Assembly: GCF_905404315.1 (NCBI RefSeq)
Contig: NC_066283.1
Location: 3,658,001-3,722,000, forward strand
Source: Leptidea sinapis
Lineage: Eukaryota; Arthropoda; Insecta; Lepidoptera; Pieridae
Reading direction: 5' to 3'
DNA length: 64,000 nucleotides
Position 1 is the stretch's first letter; each line of letters begins with the position of its first letter. Positions 55,101 through 64,000 of the stretch are shown here, piece after piece. The notes beneath the pieces are model-generated. The model had not been told where the DNA came from. It did no database searches and was given only the letters and a program-made list of their open reading frames with translations. Both the position numbers and the translations under genes were made by a program.

Positions 55101-55940
55101 GGCTAAATGGGTTGTTGAATATCAATAATGTGTCAAAATATATTCTGAAAATTCTATTTAATATCTATGAATTTCGATTTTTTTTAATATTTACATAGAT
55201 TAGGAACATAAGCTCATTAACTATTAGTAGAACAATGTAAAATATACTAGTATACAGTGTTTATGGTCTCACCTGTCTTGCTAATCTGATTTCATCACGC
55301 TCCTTAATTCTGTATTCTTTAACATACTGCTCTGCTCTCTTGAAGATCTCCTTCTTCTTTTTGATGGCAGCCGAGCGCCTTTTGAGTGTTACCTACAACA
55401 CAAACAATAATTAATTCAATTTACTCCCCATAAAATATTGAATTGATTATCATATGAATCAGTTATCTCATAATTACAGCACTAACATTCAGATGAACTA
55501 TGCCTTATGTTTTTATCATCATTTATTCAATGAGAACAATCAAATCTTATAAACTTTTTAAGATTACTTTTATAAATCTAGATATTACTAGAAACTGATT
55601 TTTTGTAACATCACAGGGGGCAAGTAGGGGCAACAGGAAAGTAGCCAACCAAGTATTATCCAAATACTACTCTCTAGCCTCCAAATAACATCAGCACCAG
55701 AGGTTTTGGGTATTATACAGCTGTTTGTTTGGTATTGCTTCCTATTTAGTATATACAGTAGTTGATATATTTTTTATTAGATTATTATTTAATATTTACC
55801 TGTAATCTGCGCGCTTTAAGAGCTTCTCTGCGTTTTCGGTGTTTGAGTACAGACTCTGGTACAGCAGGAAGCTTCTTGCTGTCCTCCTTGCCTTTTGGTG
55901 GTGCCTTAGCGGCGGGTTTCTTCTCTGTTGTAGCAACCAT
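49165..55940 (-). CDS. RpL7: 60S ribosomal protein L7 (uL30)
   Basis: Large-subunit ribosomal protein. Coding exons in order on the minus strand: 55940-55800, 55392-55273, 53858-53769, 51355-51212, 50237-50088, 49305-49165. All are whole-codon exons, giving 261 residues. The N-terminus has a lysine-rich extension (KKPAAKAPPKGKEDSKKLP) and VLKHRKRREALKARR. The L30-like core includes IRGINQVSPKVRKVLQLFRL, NNGVFIKLNKATVNMLRIAE, PYVTWGYPNLKSVREL and IYKRGFAKVNGQRIAIT, and it ends FGNREDKINELLRRMV. The length is close to fly (about 252) and human (248). Every junction is GT-AG. The acceptor TTTCAG sits 4 bases before the ATG, showing a 5' untranslated intron. Introns carry a LINE, a SINE, a MITE and a snoRNA. 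Confidence 0.98.
49359..49496. mobile_element. MITE family H, copy 2 in RpL7 intron
   Basis: CCCCCTTATTCATAATAGTC and ATTATGAATAAGGTGG ends. The interior, read in reverse, matches the 40879-41015 copy (AGGAGTG, CTGACTTAGGTCAATAGAAG versus CTTCTATTGACCTAAATCAG). Confidence 0.7.
51419..51500 (-). repeat. family B repeat, degraded, in RpL7 intron
   Basis: GTGGGACGTTTCCTTGCACA, ACCGGTTAGTTGTATACCAC and CTGCCAAACAATAATACTGC correspond to the minus-strand family B end, with many changes. Confidence 0.4.
53008..53400 (+). pseudogene. LINE family J ORF C-terminus in RpL7 intron
   Basis: Encodes EINILTVASQYILNNVLYVH, NFNMRNKHKLVMPTTRLGQV, SKSFVGRCICFYNMIPENVQ and KGYYSINDFLNDTTNWE then a stop, almost without frame breaks. 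Antisense to RpL7. The 3' tail differs from the 15061 and 18109 copies after about 53440. Confidence 0.7.
54955..55115 (-). mobile_element. tRNA-derived SINE (family S2)
   Basis: Minus strand: AACAACCCATTTAGCCCAGT (box A region), CACTGAGCTGAGGTTTAAAT (degraded box B), GGTAGGTGCAAACA, then the body ending AATTTGTGTAAGTGTGTCAG as at 9325-9555. Confidence 0.6.
55453..55530 (-). ncRNA. C/D-box snoRNA, U80/snR60-like, in RpL7 intron
   Basis: Minus strand, within the intron between the first two coding exons. C box ATGATGA at 55522-55516, D' box CTGA at 55492-55489, D box CTGA at 55462-55459. A short terminal stem TGAA (55529-55526) pairs with TTCA (55458-55455). Directly upstream of D' is GGCATAGTTCAT; GGCATAGTTCA is the perfect complement of UGAACUAUGCC, a segment I recall as universal in large-subunit rRNA. 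The fifth base before D' pairs with the second A of GAAC, the site I recall as targeted by human U80 and yeast snR60. The stretch before the D box has no recognised target. Sense orientation within a ribosomal protein intron is the usual host arrangement. Confidence 0.75.
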
Positions 55941-56452
55941 TGTGCTGAAATTATATCATAAATTTGGTAATCATAGCTTTCTATAACCTTAATGAGTTCT
56001 CATATTTATATACGAAAAATGTTTACGGTAAACGCACTAAATAACACAGTTTGATAATTTTGAAGAATGAGTACACTTAGATGCGATATAATTATATCAA
56101 CATTGAAGTAATGATAGCATGAAACATGGGTGTGCATGGACCCGACGTTTTATAGGTTATATGGGAAGAAGAATTTTTAATAAATAAACAACGTTCAACT
56201 TTGAGTGACCAGTAAAAATGAATATTATGATGTCTTGTTTTTAATAAAATACCTAAAATATAATATTTATGTTCCTAATGATAAAAATTAAGCTTTGTCT
56301 CATACGAGTCCACACAACAATGAATAAATGTTGACATACACTATCACACCAAAGATTACTTGAAAACGTTCAATTCTATTGTTTTAGCAATTAAGCTAAA
56401 AATAAAGGGTAAATAGTTCAAAGAATAAAGTAAATTATTATAATTTATCAAC

Positions 56453-56501
56453 CTGCGAGGCAAAACTCCACGCGGCACGTGTGACAACTTCTAAAAGAAA
56501 G
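56453..56501 (-). promoter_or_regulatory. RpL7: RpL7 5' leader exon with TOP start
   Basis: On the minus strand CTTTCTTTTAG begins at 56501 and the exon ends CTCGCAG at 56453 before GTTGAT. A run of pyrimidines starting with C at the cap is the 5' TOP element typical of ribosomal protein mRNAs, which links their translation to nutrient (TOR) signalling. The intron then runs to TTTCAG at 55945, just before the ATG. CACGTG lies within this exon. Confidence 0.65.
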
Positions 56502-58039
56502 ACAGGTCGAAAATTTCCGGTAATAGCCATATTTATTTTTGATATGGCAACATTTTATTATTATTTATTTAGACTTTAAAGCATTGGTAACAAGACCATC
56601 AGCTCAAACCAAAATACAATAAAAGATGAATATTTTATATCATTTTTCAACTCGCTTAGAAACTTATCTGACATGGTTTAAATGTAAAAAAAATGAGAAA
56701 AGCAGCCCTGTCATTTTAACTTTCCTTATAAAAATTATTCTCTGTTTTTTTTTTAAATTTATTTAGTGGCACGGGTTATTTATTGCCTGTGAGTTATAAG
56801 TGTTGCCATCAGTTATCATGTCTGTTCGCAGTCGTCATATAAACCTAACGGGGGCTTTTCTTGTAATCGAGTATATATAATAATGCTCTTAATAAAACTA
56901 ACTAATGACAAGACACAACCTACCTTCCCTATTCTATCATACAGGGAGCAGGAAGCAAACCAGTGCATGCATAATCGTGAGCTGCCCATGATTGCGAGTT
57001 TGAATACGTAGAATGGCGGCGAGACCGATAAGAATTACAACTAACAAGTAGCTACTGGCGACTGGCCGATGGCTTATAATTTTCCAATAACAGTTACAAT
57101 GCTCAATGTTGAATGTTTCAACTACAGCAACGCTTCGCTCAATCAAAAGCTCTCCCTAAAGTACTGCTTTCGCGTGATGTGTGCATAAGATACCAACTCT
57201 TTGGCAGAAAAATAAACAAGTTATTTTCTATAAGTTGGCATTGATAGTTTTATTTGCATAATATCGTTAGTAATATTGTTTATTGTTAAAAAAAATAAAA
57301 GCTTTCGTTTTGTCGTAGTTTTTTGGAAATTTAAAAATAAATATTCAGACTGTGACCAATGGATGAATTTACGAACATTAAATTTACCTAATTTTTTTTC
57401 ACATTGAACTGCATGCACTCTGCTGGTGCATTTGAAAACTTATTAATGTTTCAAGCATCAGCACAATTCGGCTTTAGGTCGGCACTAGGTCGCATTATGC
57501 TCTGTAATTGGAATACTACCAAAAGCTTGGTGATACTTGTGATGCGATTCGAATTGCGACGCCACAGAATAAAGAGAAGTAGTACAGAAGTTTCACTCAG
57601 TAGTTTTCAACGACAAATGATAAATTGAAAATACCAGACTTTAATTTACTTCACTATCGCGACTCAGCTACGGTGAAACTACTAGAAACTCAGTGATATT
57701 TTTTTTGTGATTATGTACATATAATAGCAGAGAATAAGAAGTAATAATTGATTAAGAGCAATATAATGATTTTGAACTTGATTTTGAACTACTTACGTAC
57801 CTATAACTAAAACTCAATTGCTTTTAACATAATCTTCAAATCTAATACTTAATTGATAAAAAAATTAATCATTTGGCAGAATATTGTAAAAATGTAAAGG
57901 TACGTAGGTACATATTTATTCCTATTTCATAAATAAAATAATAATAAAATAAATAATATTTCATAAATAAAATTATGACGTTCGCTATTTTTAAGAATTA
58001 ACATTCGTTATTTTTATGTATATACAAAATATTCCGAAT
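56502..58039. other. intergenic region between RpL7 and ZMYND10
   Basis: Divergent gene pair separated by about 2.4 kb. No additional exon is supported; the open frames near 56937-57628 have no motifs. Confidence 0.4.
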
Positions 58040-58322
58040 TCCACTTTCGCACACCACGCCACAAATTAGGATATCATCCCCACGAACTGTGATATGTGAT
58101 GTGTGGCATTCCACCACAGTGCAATTTTCAAGGGACTTATTTCCACCTACAACCAAGTTGTGGAATAATCTTCCTTCTGCAGTGTTTCCAGTACGATACG
58201 ACATGGGTACCTTATGAAAAAGGGCTACCTATACCTTCCAGCTGGCAACGCTCCTGTAACTCCTTGCAGCAGTGATCACTGCACATCAGGTGTACGCTCG
58301 TTTGTCCTCCTCATCCATAAAA
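58040..58322 (+). pseudogene. LINE family A, ORF tail plus 3' end
   Basis: CGCCACAAATTAGGATATCA, TCCACCACAGTGCAATTTTC, AAGTTGTGGAATAATCTTCC (degraded KLGYHPH...LWNNLPS tail), then CGTACGATACGACATGGGTA-like sequence, AGTGATCACTGCACATCAGG and CTCATCCATAAAAAAA. Confidence 0.75.
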
Positions 58323-58922
58323 AAATAGTGACTTACGTAGCAATATCAAAGACTCAAAGATATTTATTTTACCCGTCGGACACAAAGTGCCACTTGAAGT
58401 TTTGAGGTAACAAAAAGAACATACTGATGAATTGAGAACCTCCTCCTTTTTTGAAGTCGGTTAAAAATACGACGAACTTTTTTTTTATTTCCATGTAAAT
58501 TGAATAACATCTACAAGTTACTACCTAAAACCGACGTTTAAAATTAAAATAAACGTTTTCATACGAGAATGTGCAATAGAAACAAAAACTTTTTTGCATA
58601 CTGTACTTGCACAAACGACATTTCAGCTAGGTCCTAGGTGTCTTGTTGATTCGCTCGAGTTGTACGATTATTTTTATGTACTATCTATTTGTTAAATACT
58701 TCTTACACAAGGGCAAAAGAAAGAGTCCATTTCATAGATTTCATAAGATTTGTAAAAGACAGCGTTTCTATAGCAACACAATTATGCTAATGTCGTTAGC
58801 TCAATAGCTGTTTGATGTTATATTAGACATAATAAAATACGATAATAATAGTATAAAAAAGGTTGTATTATTTTAAAAGTAGAAACAATTTCATTTATTA
58901 CATAATTAAACTTTTGTGAAAG

Positions 58923-61900
58923 ATGGTAGAAAAAGATCCACAACTTCAGGCCCTAGAATCTGGTGAATTAGAATTATTCGTTCAAAGCATGGAGCGTGGG
59001 TGTATAGAATCTATTGGAAACCAGTCGTAAGTGGTTTTTTTTTTTATAAATTTTACACTTTTCTGTTTATTTTTACAAACATTTTGTATACTTTTTCGAG
59101 GTCTTGATAATGGAGGTTATCACGTCATTATCAAGAACTTCGCTGGCATAATGGCTAAGATTGCTGCCTTTCCTGCGGCTGTTCGATACCCACCAACCAC
59201 TTACCAATGCGTTTTTGAAGTTATACTTCTTTGGCGCGTTACGGAAAAATTATCAGAGGGATTTTTTTTCGATGCGCGCGCACACCGACACGCAAATTCG
59301 ACACCCTGACGTTAGCTGGTCAACTAAACCATATTTTAGTATCGTAGTTCAGCTACCAACCCTCATGTAACTTATATGCCTACTGAACCAGAAGTAATGG
59401 ACGAGAATTCAATAAATTTCAATTTATACTATAAGTTTGAAAAAAAAATCCTCTCTGATTGTATAAAGATAATAATTTATTACTGATATTTAATAACACT
59501 GGGATTAATTATTACACAAATTAAATTTGATAACAAAAGTTATGAACGATGCGGGACTCGAACTCGACGTTCCGTGCGAGCACTATTCCAACTGAGCCAA
59601 CATTTTCGTATCATTTATAAATCTTATAATATGTCTTGTTCAATTCTCTGGTTGTGGCTTCATCTACAGGATATACTTTATAGTTTATGTACAATTTACA
59701 ACTAAAGTATGAAATGAATAAAAACGTGAGAGGTCGTTGGTTCGATTGTGTAATGCTTAAATAATTTATTATCATTAAAGTTAAAATGGCTGCAGGCAGA
59801 GGTGTCCAAACTTTTATAATTGAGTTCATTTATACTAATAAATAATAAAACGTTTTTTTTTCAGATAACTACGATCCATTGTTAGTAAACTTATAATCAA
59901 ATTATGTTAGTAATTATATTCACGAAGGGACATAATATTTATTTTTAGCTATCGCCTTCAGATAACTGTTACTGCTGCCTCGCATTCGGCGTAGTAGAGA
60001 AGCCGCTTTTTTAATTTTGTTTCTTTTTTTTAGTCTTTTTTAATGTGCTTACTTCCTGAAAATTCAAATTTATTTGTTCTCACTACTTGATACCAATATT
60101 CGCCTCAAGATATAGTACAGGATTTTTGAGATGAGTAAGCTAAGCTAAGCTGCCTAGCCAAGCCTAGCTTTAAACTTTAATGCATCTTTCCGACAATTGT
60201 CAATGTATCCGTTAGCTGATAGAAGTTCGATATTCAAAATACAAAGGAGCTAATTCCAAGAGTGGCAGCCACGTCAAGCCACTCTCAGATTAAAGTAATA
60301 ATATATTCGCTCACCTTTTTTCTCTTGCTGTATCTTCATTAGAGATCTTCTCTCTCGCACACTTCGTTTGTCTATATGCGCGTATTTTGTAAGTCTATAT
60401 TCTAAACTATACCTCTGTATATGTGACAAGTACTAACATATCACAAACCAAAACAAAAAAGTTTTACTAAAAACTTTCTGTTAAAAATAAAATGAAATAT
60501 GTTTTCATCTTATTCAGGTGGGTTGATTGGGATATAAGGTTACAGAAACTGAATGAACATGTTACTAAAACTTTCTGTTAAAAAAAACTACGTTTAAAAA
60601 ACCGACTTCAAAAAATGAAAAGTATTAAATAACTAAAAATTTAATTAAATTCATCTTTACATTCACCACCGTCTTAAAAACTATCAATATGAAGCACATA
60701 CAAATAATAGTTTTTTATTAATATTAAAGGTAAAGGTGTATTAAATTAATTTTTTAGTTATTTAATACTTTTCCGTTTTTGAAGTCGGTTTTTTTAACAA
60801 GTTTTTTTTTTTATTTTTCTTTTAAGTGTCCGTTAATAATTACAATAAATAATCAACCTGAATGAAAACTCCTAACAAAGCCGTACACAAAAACCAATTA
60901 TATCATCCAGGTAAACAAAAATTTTCATAAAAATGTTCATAAAATGAAAACTACTGGACCAAACTATGTAAAAAATTTATGTGACCAAATGGCATCTATT
61001 CTGCATCGAAAAATAACGCAAATCAGATCATAAACATCAGAGTAATCGGTGTACATACATAAAAAAATAGCGATCGAATTGATAACATCCTCCTTTTGGA
61101 AGTCGGTTAAAAAATAAAATAAAATATGTTTATATCTTATTCAGGTGGGTTGATTGGCATATAAGGTTACAGAAACTGAATCAACAGGCCGTTTTGGAGG
61201 CTTCGTCTATGCAAGAAGAGCTTACCAAGGAAACCCTTATTTCTTTTGGAAAAGTAAGTGTCGTAATTAGCTTATCCAAAGCACTCGTCTCTAGCCTTCC
61301 GAAATCGGCAAGTGCCCCAGGGCACTAGATTTTTCAGATACACCAAAATCGAAAGTGCCGCACGGCACACTACACCCTGGCCAAGTTCTGACCCTTATTT
61401 TGTTTATAAAATGGTTTATTTTGCATGGTCTTATAGCTTGTTTCAATAGCTTTCTGTTACATTCACTCAAATCATCCTAATTATAAGCAATCTATTGCTA
61501 CAGGTAAAATAATACGCATTGACAGACCGGCGCCGGGGCACTTGCCAATTACGTTCACTTGCATCTACATGTCTACGAATAGAACTTTGCCTATATTTAA
61601 ATGGTTATTTAATGGCATATCACCTTAGAGATTTAATACGTCTAGATAGATCCACAACACGATCGGTCCTGCGCTGCCCTAATCCAACAATAGCTGCCTA
61701 TAGACTTCAACAATATCTAGTGTTGTTGAAGTCTATAGGCAGCTATTGTCAAGAGATCCGGCCCTTGAGATGAGTATGCTGGAGACTTAATAGTCCTTAA
61801 GCCTTAATAATTGTGGAATTTTGACACAATTTCATCATCTCTGATTACTTTTGTAGCGGCTTTGTACATTTCATTATAATTCGTAACGTCATTATCTAAT

Positions 61901-63836
61901 TGTTATTTTACATCTTCGAGCAATTATTACCGTAACCGTAAAAAAATAGGCATTCGGCAATCTGCGTTTGAATTGGACATTAATTGCAATGCTTTATTGT
62001 CAAGTTGTAACCTTACTGCTTTTCAATCCAATCCGCAACTTATCTACAAGAATAAGTCTTAGAATGCAAATATTTACTGTTATCTTAGATAACTTAGACC
62101 CGGTTCTTTATCTTTCAGCTACCTATCTTAGTTTACGAAGCAATATGCATACAAGTGTGGAAAACGAAAATATATCCTCAAATATTAAAACTAGATCCAG
62201 CACCTGCAAATACATTCGGGATCTATATGGTGGTAAATATTTTTAATACTTACGACTTTTTAACATTATAGCATGGCGAAGCCACCGCAACGCAAAGTAA
62301 ATAACGAAAGAATAATATCCGAAGTGAAAACATAAGTATTTGATACTTTTCCTCACCAATCAAAATCAAAATACACAAAATTTGCTATCAACTTTGTTAT
62401 CTTAGGTAACATGCAATTAACTGAATTCGAAGAAGTTTCTCTTATCCTACATTTATTTTCCTTGACGACCCATTTAGCTGAATGGTTAGTGACCCTGACT
62501 ACTAAGCTTGAGGTCCTGGGTTCGAATCCCGGTAGGTGCAATCCACAGAATAGGTAAAAGACATTGGTCATCACGCCACGTATGGGAACCACTGTCGCCA
62601 CTCAATGTGCGCCAAATAAACACAAGCTATCGCACACATACGTAACCACTAACGCAGCCCTATAATTGGTCAACACATAGATACTTGGTATAACATATGC
62701 CTACTTTTGACATCTCACGCCTATGAAGTTTCTTATTTTTTTAGTTAAACTGCCATACCGATAATGTTATACTTCATGGATTGGGTACATGAGAAAAGTG
62801 ATGTGCCACGCATAAACAAACAACCCGACTTTCAAAAATCGGTTTTGAGTTTTGACATTTAAATCGAATAAATAAAAAAACAGTGGCACTCCTTTAATAA
62901 TTACGTTTGTAACGGTAACGGTAGCAGTGTCAATCAAGTTCAATTCTCAAAAAAATACAATATACATGTGTATCTTTGTACGTACATACACAATATAACT
63001 ATGTAGGTACATCTATATATATAAAAATCAATTGCTGTTCGTTAGTCTCGCTAAAGCTCGAGAACGGCTGGACCGATTTGGCTAATTTTGGTCTTCAATT
63101 ATTTGTGGAAGTCCAGAGAAGATTTAAAAGGTGAATTAATATAAAAATGCTCGGAATTAAATAAAAACAACAATATCATTTTTCCTTTGATGTGGCCCCC
63201 GTCTTGCAGAAATCAAATTGTAAGAATAGTTTAAAATGAATAAGTAATTTGAATTTTTATATCTTTGACTTTCTCAGGAGGTAAAACAGAAACTTAATTT
63301 TAGCTAACTATAGTTGGTAGATTATTTACAATTGTTAACTATATATCAGATTATTTTTATCTTAATTGATAAATTATGGCGATACCTTCATTTAATATAA
63401 AGTTAATAAAGTTTCAAGAAATAAAGATTTTTATAAGTACTACGTGCTTAGTCATGTGTGTACGCAGACGAAGTCGCGGGTATCAGCTAGTACTATATAA
63501 AAAAGAGGTGTCGGTTACAGTAAGAGTGTTGCGAGTTTAATGGTTTTTTGTCTTTTTCCAATCTCAAATCAATCTCATCTCATTAGTATTAAAATCGCGT
63601 GTAGCGTAAATAAGGAAAGAAAAAAAGGGGAGTTTACACTCAATGTTTTTTTTAATCTATTGTGTAGTGGTGGTAAAGGTTTAATATAATTTTCAGCTTT
63701 ACCATGAGGCGGCCACTGTAGGCTTGCTTGAAACGGTACTGTTCCACGAAGACGGTGCGCAGTGCGTAAGCGATGTTGTAATTGACTTACTGCACTATAC
63801 TGTTGATCAACTCACTGCGCTTATTACTCTCATCAA
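58923..63836 (+). CDS. Zmynd10: ZMYND10 (dynein arm assembly factor), 5' part
   Basis: Cytoplasmic factor needed to assemble axonemal dynein arms; in insects it is expected in chordotonal neurons and sperm. Exons found: 58923-59026 (ATG; ends QSMERGCIESIGNQ), 61145-61253 (WVDWHIRLQKLNQQAVLEAS to LISFGK) and 63697-63836 (LYHEATVGLLETVLFHEDGA-like, DVVIDLLHYTVDQLTALITL). Phases agree (2 then 0; 0). The match to the vertebrate protein is clear: LEKLNMQAILDA...LVTHGK and HHEASIINLLETVFFHKE...VLDLVDY. The vertebrate segment between these, about 40 residues containing VEMWKQKVFP, has no exon I could find between 61254 and 63696. The C-terminal MYND zinc finger lies beyond the window. Confidence 0.85.
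59461..59605 (-). mobile_element. tRNA-derived SINE (family S1), normal order
   Basis: Minus strand GTTGGCTCAGTTGGAATAGT, GCTCGCACGGAACG, GAGTTCGAGTCCCG, ATCGTTCATAACTTTTGTTA and TAATTTGTGTAATAATTAAT. It provides the reference order for the rearranged copies at 6276 and 25004. Confidence 0.65.
60482..60559 (+). pseudogene. partial duplicate of ZMYND10 exon 2 with its acceptor
   Basis: Seventy-eight bases nearly identical to 61109-61186. They include the acceptor TCTTATTCAG and the first codons GTGGGTTGATTGGGATATAA. The copy ends after GAATGAACA and is flanked on both sides by TTACTAAAA(A)CTTTCTGTTA (about 60464-60483 and 60562-60581). There is no donor, so splicing into it would read out of the gene. 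Confidence 0.8.
60594..60798. mobile_element. MITE with about 45-bp TIRs (AAAAAACCGACTTC)
   Basis: AAAAAACCGACTTCAAAAAA, GAAAAGTATTAAATAACTAA at the left is matched in reverse at 60752-60798. The interior contains AATAATAG and TTATTAATATTAAAGG without coding sequence. Confidence 0.75.
60905..61115 (+). repeat. dispersed repeat D, second copy
   Basis: ATGTTCATAAAATGAAAACT, GACCAAATGGCATCTATTCT, GAGTAATCGGTGTACATACA, CTCCTTTTGGAAGTCGGTTA. It ends about 30 bases before the acceptor of ZMYND10 exon 2. Confidence 0.65.
61687..61749. repeat. perfect hairpin, 27-bp arms, 9-base loop, in ZMYND10 intron
   Basis: ACAATAGCTGCCTATAGACT TCAACAA is followed by TATCTAGTG and then its exact reverse complement. 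The stem is too perfect for a typical animal microRNA precursor but could be processed as a short double-stranded RNA. Confidence 0.8.
62465..62600 (+). mobile_element. tRNA-derived SINE (family S2), plus strand
   Basis: ACCCATTTAGCTGAATGGTT AGTGACC (box A), GAGGTCCTGGGTTCGAATCC (box B), CGGTAGGTGCAATC, then a body with CACGTATGGGAACCACTGTC. It is the best preserved head of this family in the window. Confidence 0.65.
63011..63492 (+). mobile_element. Helitron-like non-autonomous element
   Basis: Begins TCTATATATATAAAAATCAA, TGCTGTTCGTTAGTCTCGCT, AAGCTCGAGAACGGCTGGAC and ends GACGAAGTCGCGGGTATCAG CTAG followed by T. TC...CTAG ends next to A/T fit Helitrons. The left half matches the 6707-7080 element in reverse; the right end is different. 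Confidence 0.55.
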
Positions 63837-64000
63837 GTAAGGCAAAAACAATCGTACATACAACTTTTTAATTACTTTAAAATAACACGTATAATAAGAG
63901 CGAAACATTATTATATTCAAGCACAAAAATGAACACTTTTCTTTAACGAAAACGAATGTGCCCATGCGGTCGTGTATAACAGTCCGTAGAACTACTCGAC

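Noticed and set aside
61687..61749. microRNA precursor
   Set aside because: The stem is perfectly paired with a short loop and no mismatches or bulges; animal microRNA hairpins are normally imperfect. Kept as a hairpin only.
1..64000. CRISPR arrays, operons, bacterial promoters or Shine-Dalgarno sites
   Set aside because: The window is eukaryotic, with spliced genes and animal transposons; no regularly spaced direct repeats of CRISPR type were seen.

Overview
This is a 64 kb stretch of nuclear DNA from an animal with an AT-rich, repeat-dense genome. It is almost certainly a moth or butterfly (Lepidoptera). Four host genes have GT-AG introns, and the introns and intergenic DNA are packed with repeat families I recognise from lepidopteran genomes. 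Examples are LINE tails ending in TTGTCCTCCTATTCCAT(A)n, elements carrying GAAGTCGGTTAAAAA, and fragments starting CTAGCTGACCCGACAGACG. The species cannot be fixed from the sequence alone.

Layout. Positions 1-12 kb hold only repeats: nested palindromes, MITEs, an RTE-like relic, SINEs and a hAT-type MITE with an 8-bp target duplication. From about 12 to 37 kb, on the + strand, lies the transcription factor gene TfAP-2. Nine coding exons (16235-36760, 398 residues) are resolved in frame; the start codon exon was not found. Its introns contain a broken mariner transposase, LINE fragments, a P-type non-autonomous element with a leftover THAP start, and a fold-back SINE. From 37 to 44.4 kb is a transposon graveyard with inverted repeats, a near-perfect hairpin, split reverse transcriptase fragments and a 5'-truncated RNase H retroelement ORF. 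At 44.8-47.1 kb (+) is a two-exon gene for a 737-residue protein that I do not firmly recognise; a weak resemblance to FANCB is noted. At 49.2-56.5 kb (-) is the complete ribosomal protein gene RpL7, with six coding exons (261 residues) plus a 5' terminal-oligopyrimidine leader exon. At 58.9-63.8 kb (+) is the 5' part of ZMYND10, a dynein-arm assembly factor gene that runs off the window.

The genes do not form a pathway: they are a developmental regulator, a possible genome-maintenance protein, a ribosomal protein and a cilium/sperm-tail assembly factor. The observations most worth checking are: a C/D-box snoRNA in an RpL7 intron whose guide matches the universally conserved GAACUAUGCC segment of large-subunit rRNA (U80/snR60-like); a P-superfamily element with 8-bp target duplication and THAP remnant; a LINE tail that directly forms the 3' splice site region of a TfAP-2 exon; a SINE with an internal 5' inversion inside a clean 12-bp target duplication; a partial duplication of a ZMYND10 exon with its acceptor; and several 20-27 bp-arm hairpins.
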